Below, piece by piece: positions 7,282-13,669 of a stretch of DNA of 20,408 bases; position 1 is the stretch's first letter, and each line of letters begins with the position of its first letter. This DNA comes from QQUD01 sp039029915. GTDB lineage: Bacteria > Chloroflexota > Anaerolineae > Promineifilales > Promineifilaceae. The translations under genes were made by a program, and so were the position numbers. Location: the NCBI GenBank assembly GCA_039029915.1, contig JBCCFD010000092.1:1-20408 (forward strand). The letters are read 5' to 3'. The notes below the pieces were generated by a model. That model saw only the letters and a list, made by a program, of their open reading frames with translations, had not been told where the DNA came from and made no database searches.

Positions 7282-7830
7282 CTAACCTCTCTGTGCATAT
7301 TCTTCCAGCTCAACCCCCAATCCATCAGCCAATCGGTTGACATAAGCATAATAGCTCGTCACTTGATTGATATCGAGAATAGCAGCATCAGAAAACCCAA
7401 CCTGCCGCAGTTCAATGACGTCCTGCTCAACCATATCCCAAGGATAGAGCGTGAGCTTTTCAGTGTAGATAAGCATCTGGCGATCGGCATCACTCAAGCT
7501 GGCCTGTTGCCAATCCGTTTTCAGGTGATTAACAAGCGCTTCATCATTGGTTAAGCGGAGCAACCCGGCTCCGTGATGAGTCACTCAGTAGTGACATTGG
7601 TTTACCGCAGAGGCAACGACAGCAATCATTTCCCGCTGGGCGCGGCTTAAATCTGATTTACCCCGCATGAGGTGGGCATACAGTTCGTAGTGAGTCTTCA
7701 TTGATTTGGGGTTGAGACTGTGAATGTTGATAATGTTGTCAACCACCCCAGATGGTTCCACATATTTTTTGTAATACTCTTTCAATTTTCCTTTGGCGTT
7801 CTCGATTGATATGACTTTGATCCAGGCCAT
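7282..7830 (-). CDS. AhpD-like peroxidase-related selenoprotein (in-frame TGA)
   Basis: Read through the TGA at 7585-7587 the gene is one continuous 182-residue carboxymuconolactone decarboxylase/AhpD-fold protein of the peroxidase-related (TIGR01926-like) type. The TGA is codon 82, exactly at the second cysteine of the redox motif: Cys79-His-Tyr-Sec82-Val-Thr-His-His86. Glu67 is 12 residues before Cys79 and His86 is 4 after Sec82, the spacings of Glu118, Cys130, Cys133 and His137 in mycobacterial AhpD. Homologous sequence continues without shift on both sides. ATG at 7830 has GAGGAG 5 bases upstream. A hairpin right after the TGA fits a bacterial SECIS. Probable role: thiol-dependent peroxide or disulfide chemistry in the cytoplasm. 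Alternatives are a sequencing error or a real nonsense mutation; GTG restart at 7584 would make a headless protein. Confidence 0.82.
7556..7573 (-). promoter_or_regulatory. Candidate bacterial SECIS hairpin
   Basis: On the minus strand CGGAGC pairs perfectly with GCTCCG around the loop CGGGTT. The stem starts 11 bases after the TGA, so the apical loop begins 17 bases after it. Bacterial SECIS elements usually have a small apical loop with a G in its first two positions, roughly 16-37 bases downstream; this one meets both rules. SelB binding itself is inferred. Confidence 0.6.
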
Positions 7831-7841
7831 TGGTTCTCCTC

Positions 7842-7867
7842 TTGTTGTTAGTATTGTTGTTAGTATA
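7842..7867 (-). promoter_or_regulatory. Direct repeat and -10 box of the selenoprotein gene
   Basis: Two adjacent copies of the 12-base word TTGTTGTTAGTA (7842-7853 and 7854-7865) lie between the start codon and TATACT (minus strand, 7867-7862), a good -10. TTTACG 16 bases further upstream is a possible weak -35. The repeat would be in the 5' leader just before the ribosome site. Confidence 0.45.
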
Positions 7868-7969
7868 CTTGAGCTTAGTAGGCCGTAAAAAGTGAAAAGT
7901 GACAACTGAATGGCGTGATTTGCGGACAAGCGAAAAAGCTGACGAGATGACAGTGACCGGTAGGAGAAC

Positions 7970-9316
7970 ATGATGACAACAACACAGACTGAAAAGCGAA
8001 TGAATTGGCGGGGGATTGCACAGGTATCGCTGTTAAATTTGGCGGTAACGATCATTATTTTGCCGTTAGACAGCACCTTAAACCGGATTATGATCAACGA
8101 GCTAGGGTTGTCAGCTTCCCTTGTCGCCCTGTTGATCGCCCTGCGCTTTTTGACCTCCCCTTTGCGCATCTGGTTTGGGCGATATTCAGATACGCATCCA
8201 ATAAACGGCCGTTTTCGCGTTCCCTACATCGCGGTTGGCATGGTCATCATGTGTGCTGGTTTCATCCTGACGCCCCGCGCTGCCTTTGCCATTCCTGATG
8301 GTGGCATAAGTGCATTGATTTTCGCCATCTTTGCCTTTGGCCTATTGGGCCTTGGCGTTAATATGACGACCCCCCTCTACTTCGCCATCGTTTCTGACCA
8401 AACGGAAGAAAACCAGCGCTCGCGCATTGTGGCTATCATGTTCATCGTGCTCGGCGTAGGGGTGGTCATTTCAGCGGCTGTCATTGCGGCCGCGCTAGAT
8501 CCCTATTCAAATGAGCGACTGATCACAATTTTTTACGTCGTCGCTGGGATTTCCTTGGGGATGACACTGTTAGGCCTGTTGGGTTTGGAACCGAGACGAG
8601 ATGATTTATCAACGGCCGTTTCCAAAACGGATGAAGGCTCCAGCTTCAAAGTGATTCGCAAACTGCTGGTTGAAAACAAAGAAGTAAGCCGATTCTTTAT
8701 CTATCTGGTGCTTACCTTTGTGGCTGTTGAGGCGCAAGAGGTTATTCTTGAACCGTATGCAGCCGAGGCATTTGGGATGACCCCGGCCGAGACAACCCGC
8801 TTGACGGCCATCTTCCGCACCGGCCTATTGATCACGCTGGCCGTTGGGGCCTGGATGGTGAATCGGTTTGGGACGCACAAAACGGCCGTTTGGGGCATTT
8901 ATGTGACCGCCGTTGGCTTTATTATGATAATCGCCAGTGGTATCGTCATAAGCAGCGGTATTTTTATGGGAGGCGTGCTGGTTATTGGTTTAGGAGCTGG
9001 CATGATCACGATTGCCAACCTGACGCTAATGATGAATATGACAGACGATCGAAATGCGGGGGTTTATCTGGGCACCTGGGGTTTCTCTCAGGCCGTTGGT
9101 GTGGGGGGGGGGACGCTGATAGGTGGCATTTTACGAGACGTTGGCGCATTTGTATTTAGCAGCAGCATGGGGGGCTACTTTGTGGTTTATGGGTTGGAAA
9201 TTGTTCTGCTTATTATTGCGATTCCGCTGATTGGCCAAGTTAACGTTAGCCGCTTTAGAGAGACAACTGAAAAGCTCACTTTAGTTGATGCGTTTGGCGC
9301 GGCGGGGGCAGAATAA
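7970..9316 (+). CDS. PucC-like (BCD family) MFS transporter
   Basis: 448 residues with about 12 hydrophobic segments. The N-terminus STLNRIMINELGLSASLVALLIAL and the loop RIWFGRYSDTHP...GRFRVPYI match the bacteriochlorophyll-delivery (PucC) branch of the major facilitator superfamily, found in phototrophs and in some relatives. It sits in the cytoplasmic membrane; cargo is unknown here and no pigment gene is in the window. AGGAG is 3 bases before ATG 7970 but 6 before the second ATG at 7973, so 7973 may be the real start. A run of ten G (9103-9112) codes Gly residues and could slip. Three exact AACGGCCGTT copies. YjbQ follows after 3 bases. Confidence 0.85.
   Translation: MMTTTQTEKRMNWRGIAQVSLLNLAVTIIILPLDSTLNRIMINELGLSASLVALLIALRFLTSPLRIWFGRYSDTHPINGRFRVPYIAVGMVIMCAGFILTPRAAFAIPDGGISALIFAIFAFGLLGLGVNMTTPLYFAIVSDQTEENQRSRIVAIMFIVLGVGVVISAAVIAAALDPYSNERLITIFYVVAGISLGMTLLGLLGLEPRRDDLSTAVSKTDEGSSFKVIRKLLVENKEVSRFFIYLVLTFVAVEAQEVILEPYAAEAFGMTPAETTRLTAIFRTGLLITLAVGAWMVNRFGTHKTAVWGIYVTAVGFIMIIASGIVISSGIFMGGVLVIGLGAGMITIANLTLMMNMTDDRNAGVYLGTWGFSQAVGVGGGTLIGGILRDVGAFVFSSSMGGYFVVYGLEIVLLIIAIPLIGQVNVSRFRETTEKLTLVDAFGAAGAE
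9103..9112 (+). repeat. G10 homopolymer inside the MFS gene
   Basis: Ten consecutive G residues within the coding region for a Val-Gly-Gly-Gly-Thr segment near residue 380. Change by one base would frameshift the last 70 residues. It is a candidate slippage site and also a place where a sequencing error could hide. Confidence 0.8.
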
Positions 9317-9319
9317 CGG

Positions 9320-9739
9320 ATGTGGTTCCAAAAAACGATTTCACTACAGCCTCGCGCCCGAGGCTTTCATCTGGTTACCCGAGAGATTTTAAGTCAGTTG
9401 CCTGAACTTACGCAGATTCAAGTGGGCTTAGCCCACATCTTTATTCAACATACCTCAGCCTCACTCTGCCTAAATGAAAATGCTGATCCAACTGTCCGGC
9501 AGGATATGGAGTCCTTTTTCAACAGAAATGTGCCGGAAAATGCCCCCTACTTTTTGCACAACTATGAAGGACCCGACGACATGCCCGCTCATATTAAAGC
9601 GGTAATGTTGGGCAATTCAGTGATGGTGCCGGTGAAAAACGGCCGTTTTTACCTCGGCACATGGCAGGGCGTTTACCTGTGCGAACATCGTAATCACGGT
9701 GGTTCACGACGGGTTGTGGTGACGGTGAATGGGGAGTAG
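9320..9739 (+). CDS. yjbQ: YjbQ family protein (UPF0047)
   Basis: 139 residues, the usual family length. Family marks: IFIQHTSASLCLNENADPTVRQDM in the first half and LGTWQGVYLCEHRNHGGSRRVVVTV at the end, with the conserved histidines of the putative active site. E. coli YjbQ has weak thiamine-phosphate synthase activity and can bypass loss of ThiE, but the physiological substrate is unsettled. ATG lies 3 bases after the stop of the PucC-like gene, implying translational coupling in a two-gene operon. Contains one exact palindrome coding Asn-Gly-Arg. Confidence 0.93.
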   Translation: MWFQKTISLQPRARGFHLVTREILSQLPELTQIQVGLAHIFIQHTSASLCLNENADPTVRQDMESFFNRNVPENAPYFLHNYEGPDDMPAHIKAVMLGNSVMVPVKNGRFYLGTWQGVYLCEHRNHGGSRRVVVTVNGE

Positions 9740-9744
9740 TGGTG

Positions 9745-9831
9745 GGGACTAGGGATTAGGGATTGGGGATTGGGGATTGGAGGTTAGGGATTAGGGATTA
9801 GGGATTGGCAGGGATCGGGGACTGGGAATTG
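9745..9831. repeat. Heptamer tandem array, consensus GGGATTR (12 units)
   Basis: Twelve 7-base units after the yjbQ stop: GGGACTA, GGGATTA, three GGGATTG, GAGGTTA, two GGGATTA, GGGATTG, then after a 3-base break GGGATCG, GGGACTG, GGAATTG. The period is strict but units drift. The strand is strongly G-rich, so quadruplex formation is possible. It occupies most of the 195-base gap before the glycosyltransferase. Confidence 0.9.
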
Positions 9832-9892
9832 GGGGTAGAAACGAGGGTTCAGTCTCAAAAATCGTGTATGCTGCTGAGTAAAATGATTCAGT

Positions 9893-9920
9893 CGTCAATC
9901 GTAAATCATTAACCATCATG
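9893..9920. repeat. Heptamer array before the glycosyltransferase
   Basis: Four degenerate 7-base units: CGTCAAT, CGTAAAT, CATTAAC, CATCATG, ending two bases before the putative -10 of the next gene. Confidence 0.5.
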
Positions 9921-9921
9921 C

Positions 9922-9937
9922 TATCATTTGGTGTATG
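9922..9937 (+). promoter_or_regulatory. TATCAT -10 box, probable leaderless start
   Basis: TATCAT at 9922-9927 is followed by seven bases and the ATG at 9935, the same geometry as at 5795-5810. No Shine-Dalgarno precedes the ATG. No convincing -35 is seen. Confidence 0.4.
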
Positions 9938-11059
9938 AAGCCATTAGTTGACATAAATGCGCACCTGCTGTCTGGAGAAGCAGGGTATCGGCGAGCAGGC
10001 ATCCATCAGTATATTTTCCAAGTGTTAGCGAACTTGCCTGAGGATGCATTTGAGTATCACGTGCACACCCGTTATTCTGAGCTAGAAAACGGCCGTTCTC
10101 ATCTCACCAAAATCAACAGTAGCCTGCCAACCGAAAAGCGATTGACCCGGATTCTTTGGGAGCAAACGATTTGGCCTTTTCACCTAATCAAAACACGCCC
10201 CGCACTGGTACACGGCATGGCCTTTGCTACGCCATGGCTTGCTTCTTCACCGACGGTTGTGACCATTTATGATTTAAGCTTTTTACACTTCCCCGGTCAA
10301 TTTCCCAAACTGCAGCAGTTTTATCTAGCGACTCAAGCTCGGTTGGCTTGCCAACGCGCCAAGCGGGTTATTACGATTTCTGAATCGACCCGCCAAGATG
10401 TGCATCGATATTTTGATATTCCCCTGGATCGGATCGATGTTGTTTTTCCGGGAGTGGATGTTGTTTACCAACCCTATCCCCAAACGGCCGTTTCCCAATT
10501 TAAAGCGGAGAAGGGGATAAACGGCCGTTATATTCTGCACGTAGGTACGTTGCAGCCTCGAAAAAATATTCCAACCTTACTGGATGCCTTTGCCAAGCTG
10601 AATGAGCCAGATGTTCAGCTATTGCTTATAGGGGGAAAAGGGTGGCTTTTTGAAGAGATTTTTGCCAAGGTTAAGCTGCTCAATTTAGAAGATAACGTCA
10701 CCTTTACAGGCTATGTGCCTGATGAAGAATTGCCAATGTGGTATGCCGCCGCAGATTTGCTAGCCTTCTCATCCAACTACGAAGGATTTGGTATGCCCAT
10801 CATCGAAGCGATGGCATGTGGCACTCCGGTTGTGGCCTCAAATAGCTCCTCAATTCCAGAGGCGGTTGGGGAAGCTGGTCTTCTATTTAACACCTTTGAT
10901 GCTGAAAATCTGGCTGAGTGTATGGTAAACGTCCTGCAAAATTCTGAATTGTCAGATAAAATGCGCCAACTCGGGTTTGCACAAGCGAAAAAGTTTTCGT
11001 GGGCTCGAGCAGGAAGAGAAACGGCCGTTTCATATCAAAAGGCCGTACAAGAACTGTAA
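9935..11059 (+). CDS. Glycosyltransferase family 4 (GT-B)
   Basis: 374 residues, full length for GT4. The N-terminal domain carries DINAHLLSGEAGYRRAGIHQYI and the C-terminal donor domain HVGTLQPRKNIPTLLDAF (202-219), GYVPDEELPMWYAAAD (259-274) and the E-x7-E motif EGFGMPIIE with Glu283 and Glu291, followed by AMACGTPVVASNSSSIPEAVG. It transfers a sugar from a nucleotide-sugar donor with retention, probably in building a cell-surface glycan because a polyprenyl sugar transferase follows 15 bases later. Specific donor and acceptor cannot be told. Four exact AACGGCCGTT copies in one gene (10088, 10483, 10520, 11020) code NGR or TAV. Confidence 0.93.
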   Translation: MKPLVDINAHLLSGEAGYRRAGIHQYIFQVLANLPEDAFEYHVHTRYSELENGRSHLTKINSSLPTEKRLTRILWEQTIWPFHLIKTRPALVHGMAFATPWLASSPTVVTIYDLSFLHFPGQFPKLQQFYLATQARLACQRAKRVITISESTRQDVHRYFDIPLDRIDVVFPGVDVVYQPYPQTAVSQFKAEKGINGRYILHVGTLQPRKNIPTLLDAFAKLNEPDVQLLLIGGKGWLFEEIFAKVKLLNLEDNVTFTGYVPDEELPMWYAAADLLAFSSNYEGFGMPIIEAMACGTPVVASNSSSIPEAVGEAGLLFNTFDAENLAECMVNVLQNSELSDKMRQLGFAQAKKFSWARAGRETAVSYQKAVQEL

Positions 11060-11074
11060 CGCCGCATTTAGAAA

Positions 11075-12565
11075 ATGGAATCAAATCAAGTCAAGGTGGC
11101 TTCTGGCTTTGAGCGCTCACCAAATTCGGCCGTGCCACAAACGCAAACGATGAATAAAAATCGCATTCGCCCTATTACGATTGGCGTTGATTTGCTATTG
11201 ATTAATCTCGGTTTTATTTTTGCCTACTTGGCCCGATACGATTGGGAATGGATTCGGCCGGTGACGTCATACGCGCGCTACGATGATTATCTAGGCCAGC
11301 AGGCGCTTCTAAACATTGTTCTCCTCATTACTTTTACCCAAACCAAAGTGTGGAAACGACGGCGAGGCGAGTTTTTTATTGACGAGGCTTCGCGCATAAT
11401 TTCAGCCACAGCGGCCGGTATTTTCCTCATGGGTGTCGTTACCTTCTTCATTCAGCCCGTGCCGTATTCCCGCTTGTTGCTTTTTTGGGTGCTTGTTTTT
11501 ATTGTGCTGTTTATTAGCCTGGCACGCTTAGGGCGACGTACGATTTTGTCATTTTTGTATGCGCAAGGTCGCGCCGCTGATCGCGTGCTAGTTATTAGCT
11601 CAGGGGAAGTGGGGCGAAGCGTCATCCGAACGCTGCTGGCTCGACCCGATTTGGGGTATAAGGCGATTGGCTATTTGCATGATGGCCAGCGAGAAAACAA
11701 TATTGGCTTGGGGCGTATTCCTCATTTAGGCCAATACACCGATCTTGAAAAAATTCTTAAAGAGCACACAAATTTGCACACCGTTTTTATTGCGCTGCCC
11801 GGGGAGATGCATGCCCACATTTCACAGCTGCTCCGCATCTGTCATCAATATGGTGTGCGCCCTCAGGTTGTGCCGGACTTGTTACAGTTAAGCCTCAATC
11901 AGGTTGAGTTTAACAATATGGCAGGTATCCCAACATTGGGCGTGCGGGATGTGGGTATCAGTCTGTGGCAACAGGTCATCAAGCGGATGATGGATTTGTT
12001 GATTATTTTTGTGGGTGGACCGTTTGCGCTTATCTTAATGGCGGCCATTGCCATTGCGATAAAGTTGGACTCTCGGGGGCCTGTTTTTTATACGGCCGTT
12101 CGCGTGGGTCGCAACGGTAAAACCTTCAAGATGTTTAAATTTCGCTCCATGATTGACGGTGCAGAACGAATTAAGCACGATCTTCAACCGCTTAATGAAG
12201 CTGATGGCCCAATTTTTAAGATAAAGGAAGATCCGCGCTTAACACGCGTTGGGCGTATCATTCGGCGCCTTAGCTTGGATGAGCTACCCCAAATTTTTAA
12301 TGTACTGTTGGGGCAAATGAGCTTGGTGGGACCACGTCCACCGCTTCCTGAAGAGGTCGAAGGGTATCAACCGTGGCACATGCAAAGATTGTCAGTTATT
12401 GGGGGGATTACGGGTTTGTGGCAAGTAAGCGGCCGTTCCGACCTCACTTTTGATGAGCTTTGCCTACTTGATATTTACTACATCGAAAACTGGTCGCTCG
12501 CCTTTGATTTGCGCATTCTTTTGCAAACGATTCCCCACACGCTCTTTAGTCGCGGGGCGTACTGA
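11075..12565 (+). CDS. Polyprenyl-phosphate sugar phosphotransferase (WbaP/EpsE type)
   Basis: 496 residues. About five membrane helices in 1-160, then a CoA-binding-like Rossmann domain (RVLVISSGEVGRSV at 170-183), a further helix near 303-330, and the bacterial sugar transferase domain: KMFKFRSM (352-359), LDELPQ with the catalytic Asp402-Glu403 pair, MSLVGPRP (415-422) and ITGLWQVSGR (445-454). It moves a sugar-1-phosphate from a nucleotide sugar to undecaprenyl phosphate, the first step of exopolysaccharide or O-chain assembly at the inner membrane. ATG at 11075 has no clear ribosome site; ATG at 11150 (codon 26) is an alternative. Second gene of an operon with the GT4 upstream. Confidence 0.94.
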   Translation: MESNQVKVASGFERSPNSAVPQTQTMNKNRIRPITIGVDLLLINLGFIFAYLARYDWEWIRPVTSYARYDDYLGQQALLNIVLLITFTQTKVWKRRRGEFFIDEASRIISATAAGIFLMGVVTFFIQPVPYSRLLLFWVLVFIVLFISLARLGRRTILSFLYAQGRAADRVLVISSGEVGRSVIRTLLARPDLGYKAIGYLHDGQRENNIGLGRIPHLGQYTDLEKILKEHTNLHTVFIALPGEMHAHISQLLRICHQYGVRPQVVPDLLQLSLNQVEFNNMAGIPTLGVRDVGISLWQQVIKRMMDLLIIFVGGPFALILMAAIAIAIKLDSRGPVFYTAVRVGRNGKTFKMFKFRSMIDGAERIKHDLQPLNEADGPIFKIKEDPRLTRVGRIIRRLSLDELPQIFNVLLGQMSLVGPRPPLPEEVEGYQPWHMQRLSVIGGITGLWQVSGRSDLTFDELCLLDIYYIENWSLAFDLRILLQTIPHTLFSRGAY

Positions 12566-12649
12566 TTTAGAAGAGAAAAGAAGTATAGTCTCACGCCATC
12601 ACTCCCTCACCTTGTCCCCCCCCATCACCTTGTCACCGTTCATCCTTTC

Positions 12650-13066
12650 CTACTCAAATCCCTCATCGGGCAAGGCTGGCTGATCAAAGTCAACGACGTC
12701 GCCGTGGAAGTTGATGACGATTTTGAAGCCGAGCATGCCCATCATGTTGCGGGCTTGGGCTGGTAAACCCTGAGCCAATATTTTGTCCATGTCGATGTTG
12801 TTAAGCTGAGAGTCGATAGCGGCTTTGGTGAAGATGTCGTCTTTGCCGAGGAAGGACATCGCCTGAGTAACGGCCGTATCCCGATTGGCATCTAGCTGCT
12901 CCAAAAATATGGAGAGCACCTGCCGATCAACTACTTCTGAATCGATGTGGCGTAAAAAGCCGTCATCGTCTATGACGTACTGGGCACTTTCGCCTAAGAG
13001 TTTTGTATTAACTAAATTGCCCGCTTCATCATAAACGAGCCCTGCAAACATTGCTTGTCTTGCCAT
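12650..13066 (-). CDS. Conserved-looking hypothetical protein
   Basis: 138 residues, not assigned to a named family. It is soluble, acidic, with no membrane segment. Visible blocks are MFAGLVYDEAGN, YVIDDDGFLRHIDSEVVDRQVLS, DDIFTKAAIDSQL and MLGFKIVINFHGDVVDFDQP. I have the impression of similar proteins in other Chloroflexota but cannot verify it. The ATG at 13066 has no clear ribosome site. It is monocistronic, convergent with the sugar transferase gene (84 bases apart), and has one near-palindrome copy (12869) inside the coding region, which supports it as a resident gene. Confidence 0.75.
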   Translation of the reverse strand: MARQAMFAGLVYDEAGNLVNTKLLGESAQYVIDDDGFLRHIDSEVVDRQVLSIFLEQLDANRDTAVTQAMSFLGKDDIFTKAAIDSQLNNIDMDKILAQGLPAQARNMMGMLGFKIVINFHGDVVDFDQPALPDEGFE

Positions 13067-13076
13067 TATTTTTTGA

Positions 13077-13104
13077 AGCTATTAGCTGTGAGCTATAAGC
13101 TGTG
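13077..13104. repeat. Heptamer array with AGCT every 7 bases
   Basis: AGCT recurs at 13077, 13084, 13091 and 13098, giving four 7-base units (AGCTATT, AGCTGTG, AGCTATA, AGCTGTG). It begins seven bases upstream of the start codon of the gene at 13066. Confidence 0.75.
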
Positions 13105-13395
13105 GGCCTTTTCCCTAAATATGTGAAAACAAAAAGGATCTTGAAAAAGAATCGACACAATTTTGGTTTTCACCGAGTAAATTTCACATTCTCGACCTTT
13201 CTTATTTCAAGATATTTTGTGAAATACAAATAGATTTCTAAATTGATTTATCTTTTGGATATACGTGAAAACTATAAATAATTGATTGGATTTGCATCGC
13301 CTTCTCAGATTCCATTCACTATTTTACTTGATTTAGCATCAAATTGGGGACGATCGCGGGGCATTTATACGATTTCGTGCAACTGTTGACACTTT

Positions 13396-13404
13396 TGTTA
13401 TAAT
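13396..13404 (+). promoter_or_regulatory. Extended -10 promoter TGTTATAAT
   Basis: TG-n-TATAAT is a perfect extended -10. A TTGACA at 13386 is only 7 bases away and cannot be its -35. Initiation near 13411 would give mreB a leader of about 260 bases, or could make a short independent RNA. Confidence 0.55.
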
Positions 13405-13454
13405 TCGCGACTGGCTGGACCTGCTACGTGTGGGAAATGCCTTGGGAATTGAAT

Positions 13455-13482
13455 GTAATTGGTAACTGGTAATTAGTTATTA
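13455..13482. repeat. Heptamer array GTAAYTG (4 units)
   Basis: GTAATTG, GTAACTG, GTAATTA, GTTATTA in tandem, inside the putative mreB leader. Confidence 0.7.
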
Positions 13483-13512
13483 GAAAATTTTGAGCCACAA
13501 TTGGTAAGTCTG

Positions 13513-13559
13513 AGTGACCGACTAAAAATAAGCCCCCTTTTTAAAAGGCTTAGGTCACT
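13513..13559. promoter_or_regulatory. Composite hairpin in the mreB leader
   Basis: AGTGACC (13513-13519) pairs with GGTCACT (13553-13559), and TAAGCC (13529-13534) with GGCTTA (13547-13552), with TTTT/AAAA able to pair within the loop. On the minus strand the inner stem is followed by TTTTTA, so it could act as a terminator of antisense transcription. On the plus strand it would be a structured leader element. Role not determined. Confidence 0.5.
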
Positions 13560-13600
13560 AGAAGAGCAGCCATCATTTCCATAAATTATTTATGGATGCT

Positions 13601-13635
13601 CACTAATCACTATGCACTAACCACCAATCACAACA
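13601..13635. repeat. Heptamer array, CAC every 7 bases (5 units)
   Basis: CACTAAT, CACTATG, CACTAAC, CACCAAT, CACAACA in tandem, ending 22 bases before the mreB ribosome site. Confidence 0.75.
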
Positions 13636-13669
13636 TTCCAATCGGTGAGAGGAAAAAAGGAATTTAGCA

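Larger units (their letters stand above)
13067..13669. other. 603-base intergenic region upstream of mreB
   Basis: No credible protein gene. From left to right: a heptamer array at 13077-13104, an AT-rich stretch with five GTGAAA/TTTCAC words (13123, 13166, 13182, 13219, 13265), an extended -10 promoter at 13396-13404, a heptamer array at 13455-13482, a strong composite hairpin at 13513-13559, a third heptamer array at 13601-13635, and the mreB ribosome site. No AACGGCCGTT palindrome occurs in it. Confidence 0.7.

Noticed and set aside
7282..7584. A separate 100-residue protein starting at GTG 7584
   Set aside because: It begins in the middle of the CxxC/U active site, has no ribosome site, and is the second half of the AhpD-like selenoprotein.
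7585..8169. A 194-residue minus-strand frame starting at 8169
   Set aside because: The part upstream of 7830 is intergenic or antisense to the transporter, has no ribosome site and no family resemblance. The real start is ATG 7830 with GAGGAG.
9745..9831. CRISPR array
   Set aside because: Seven-base units without spacers; no cas gene nearby.
13386..13404. TTGACA plus TATAAT as a -35/-10 pair
   Set aside because: The spacer is only 7 bases. TATAAT is kept as an extended -10 instead.
13513..13559. Known riboswitch in the mreB leader
   Set aside because: Only simple nested stems are seen; no conserved core of a known riboswitch class is recognised.
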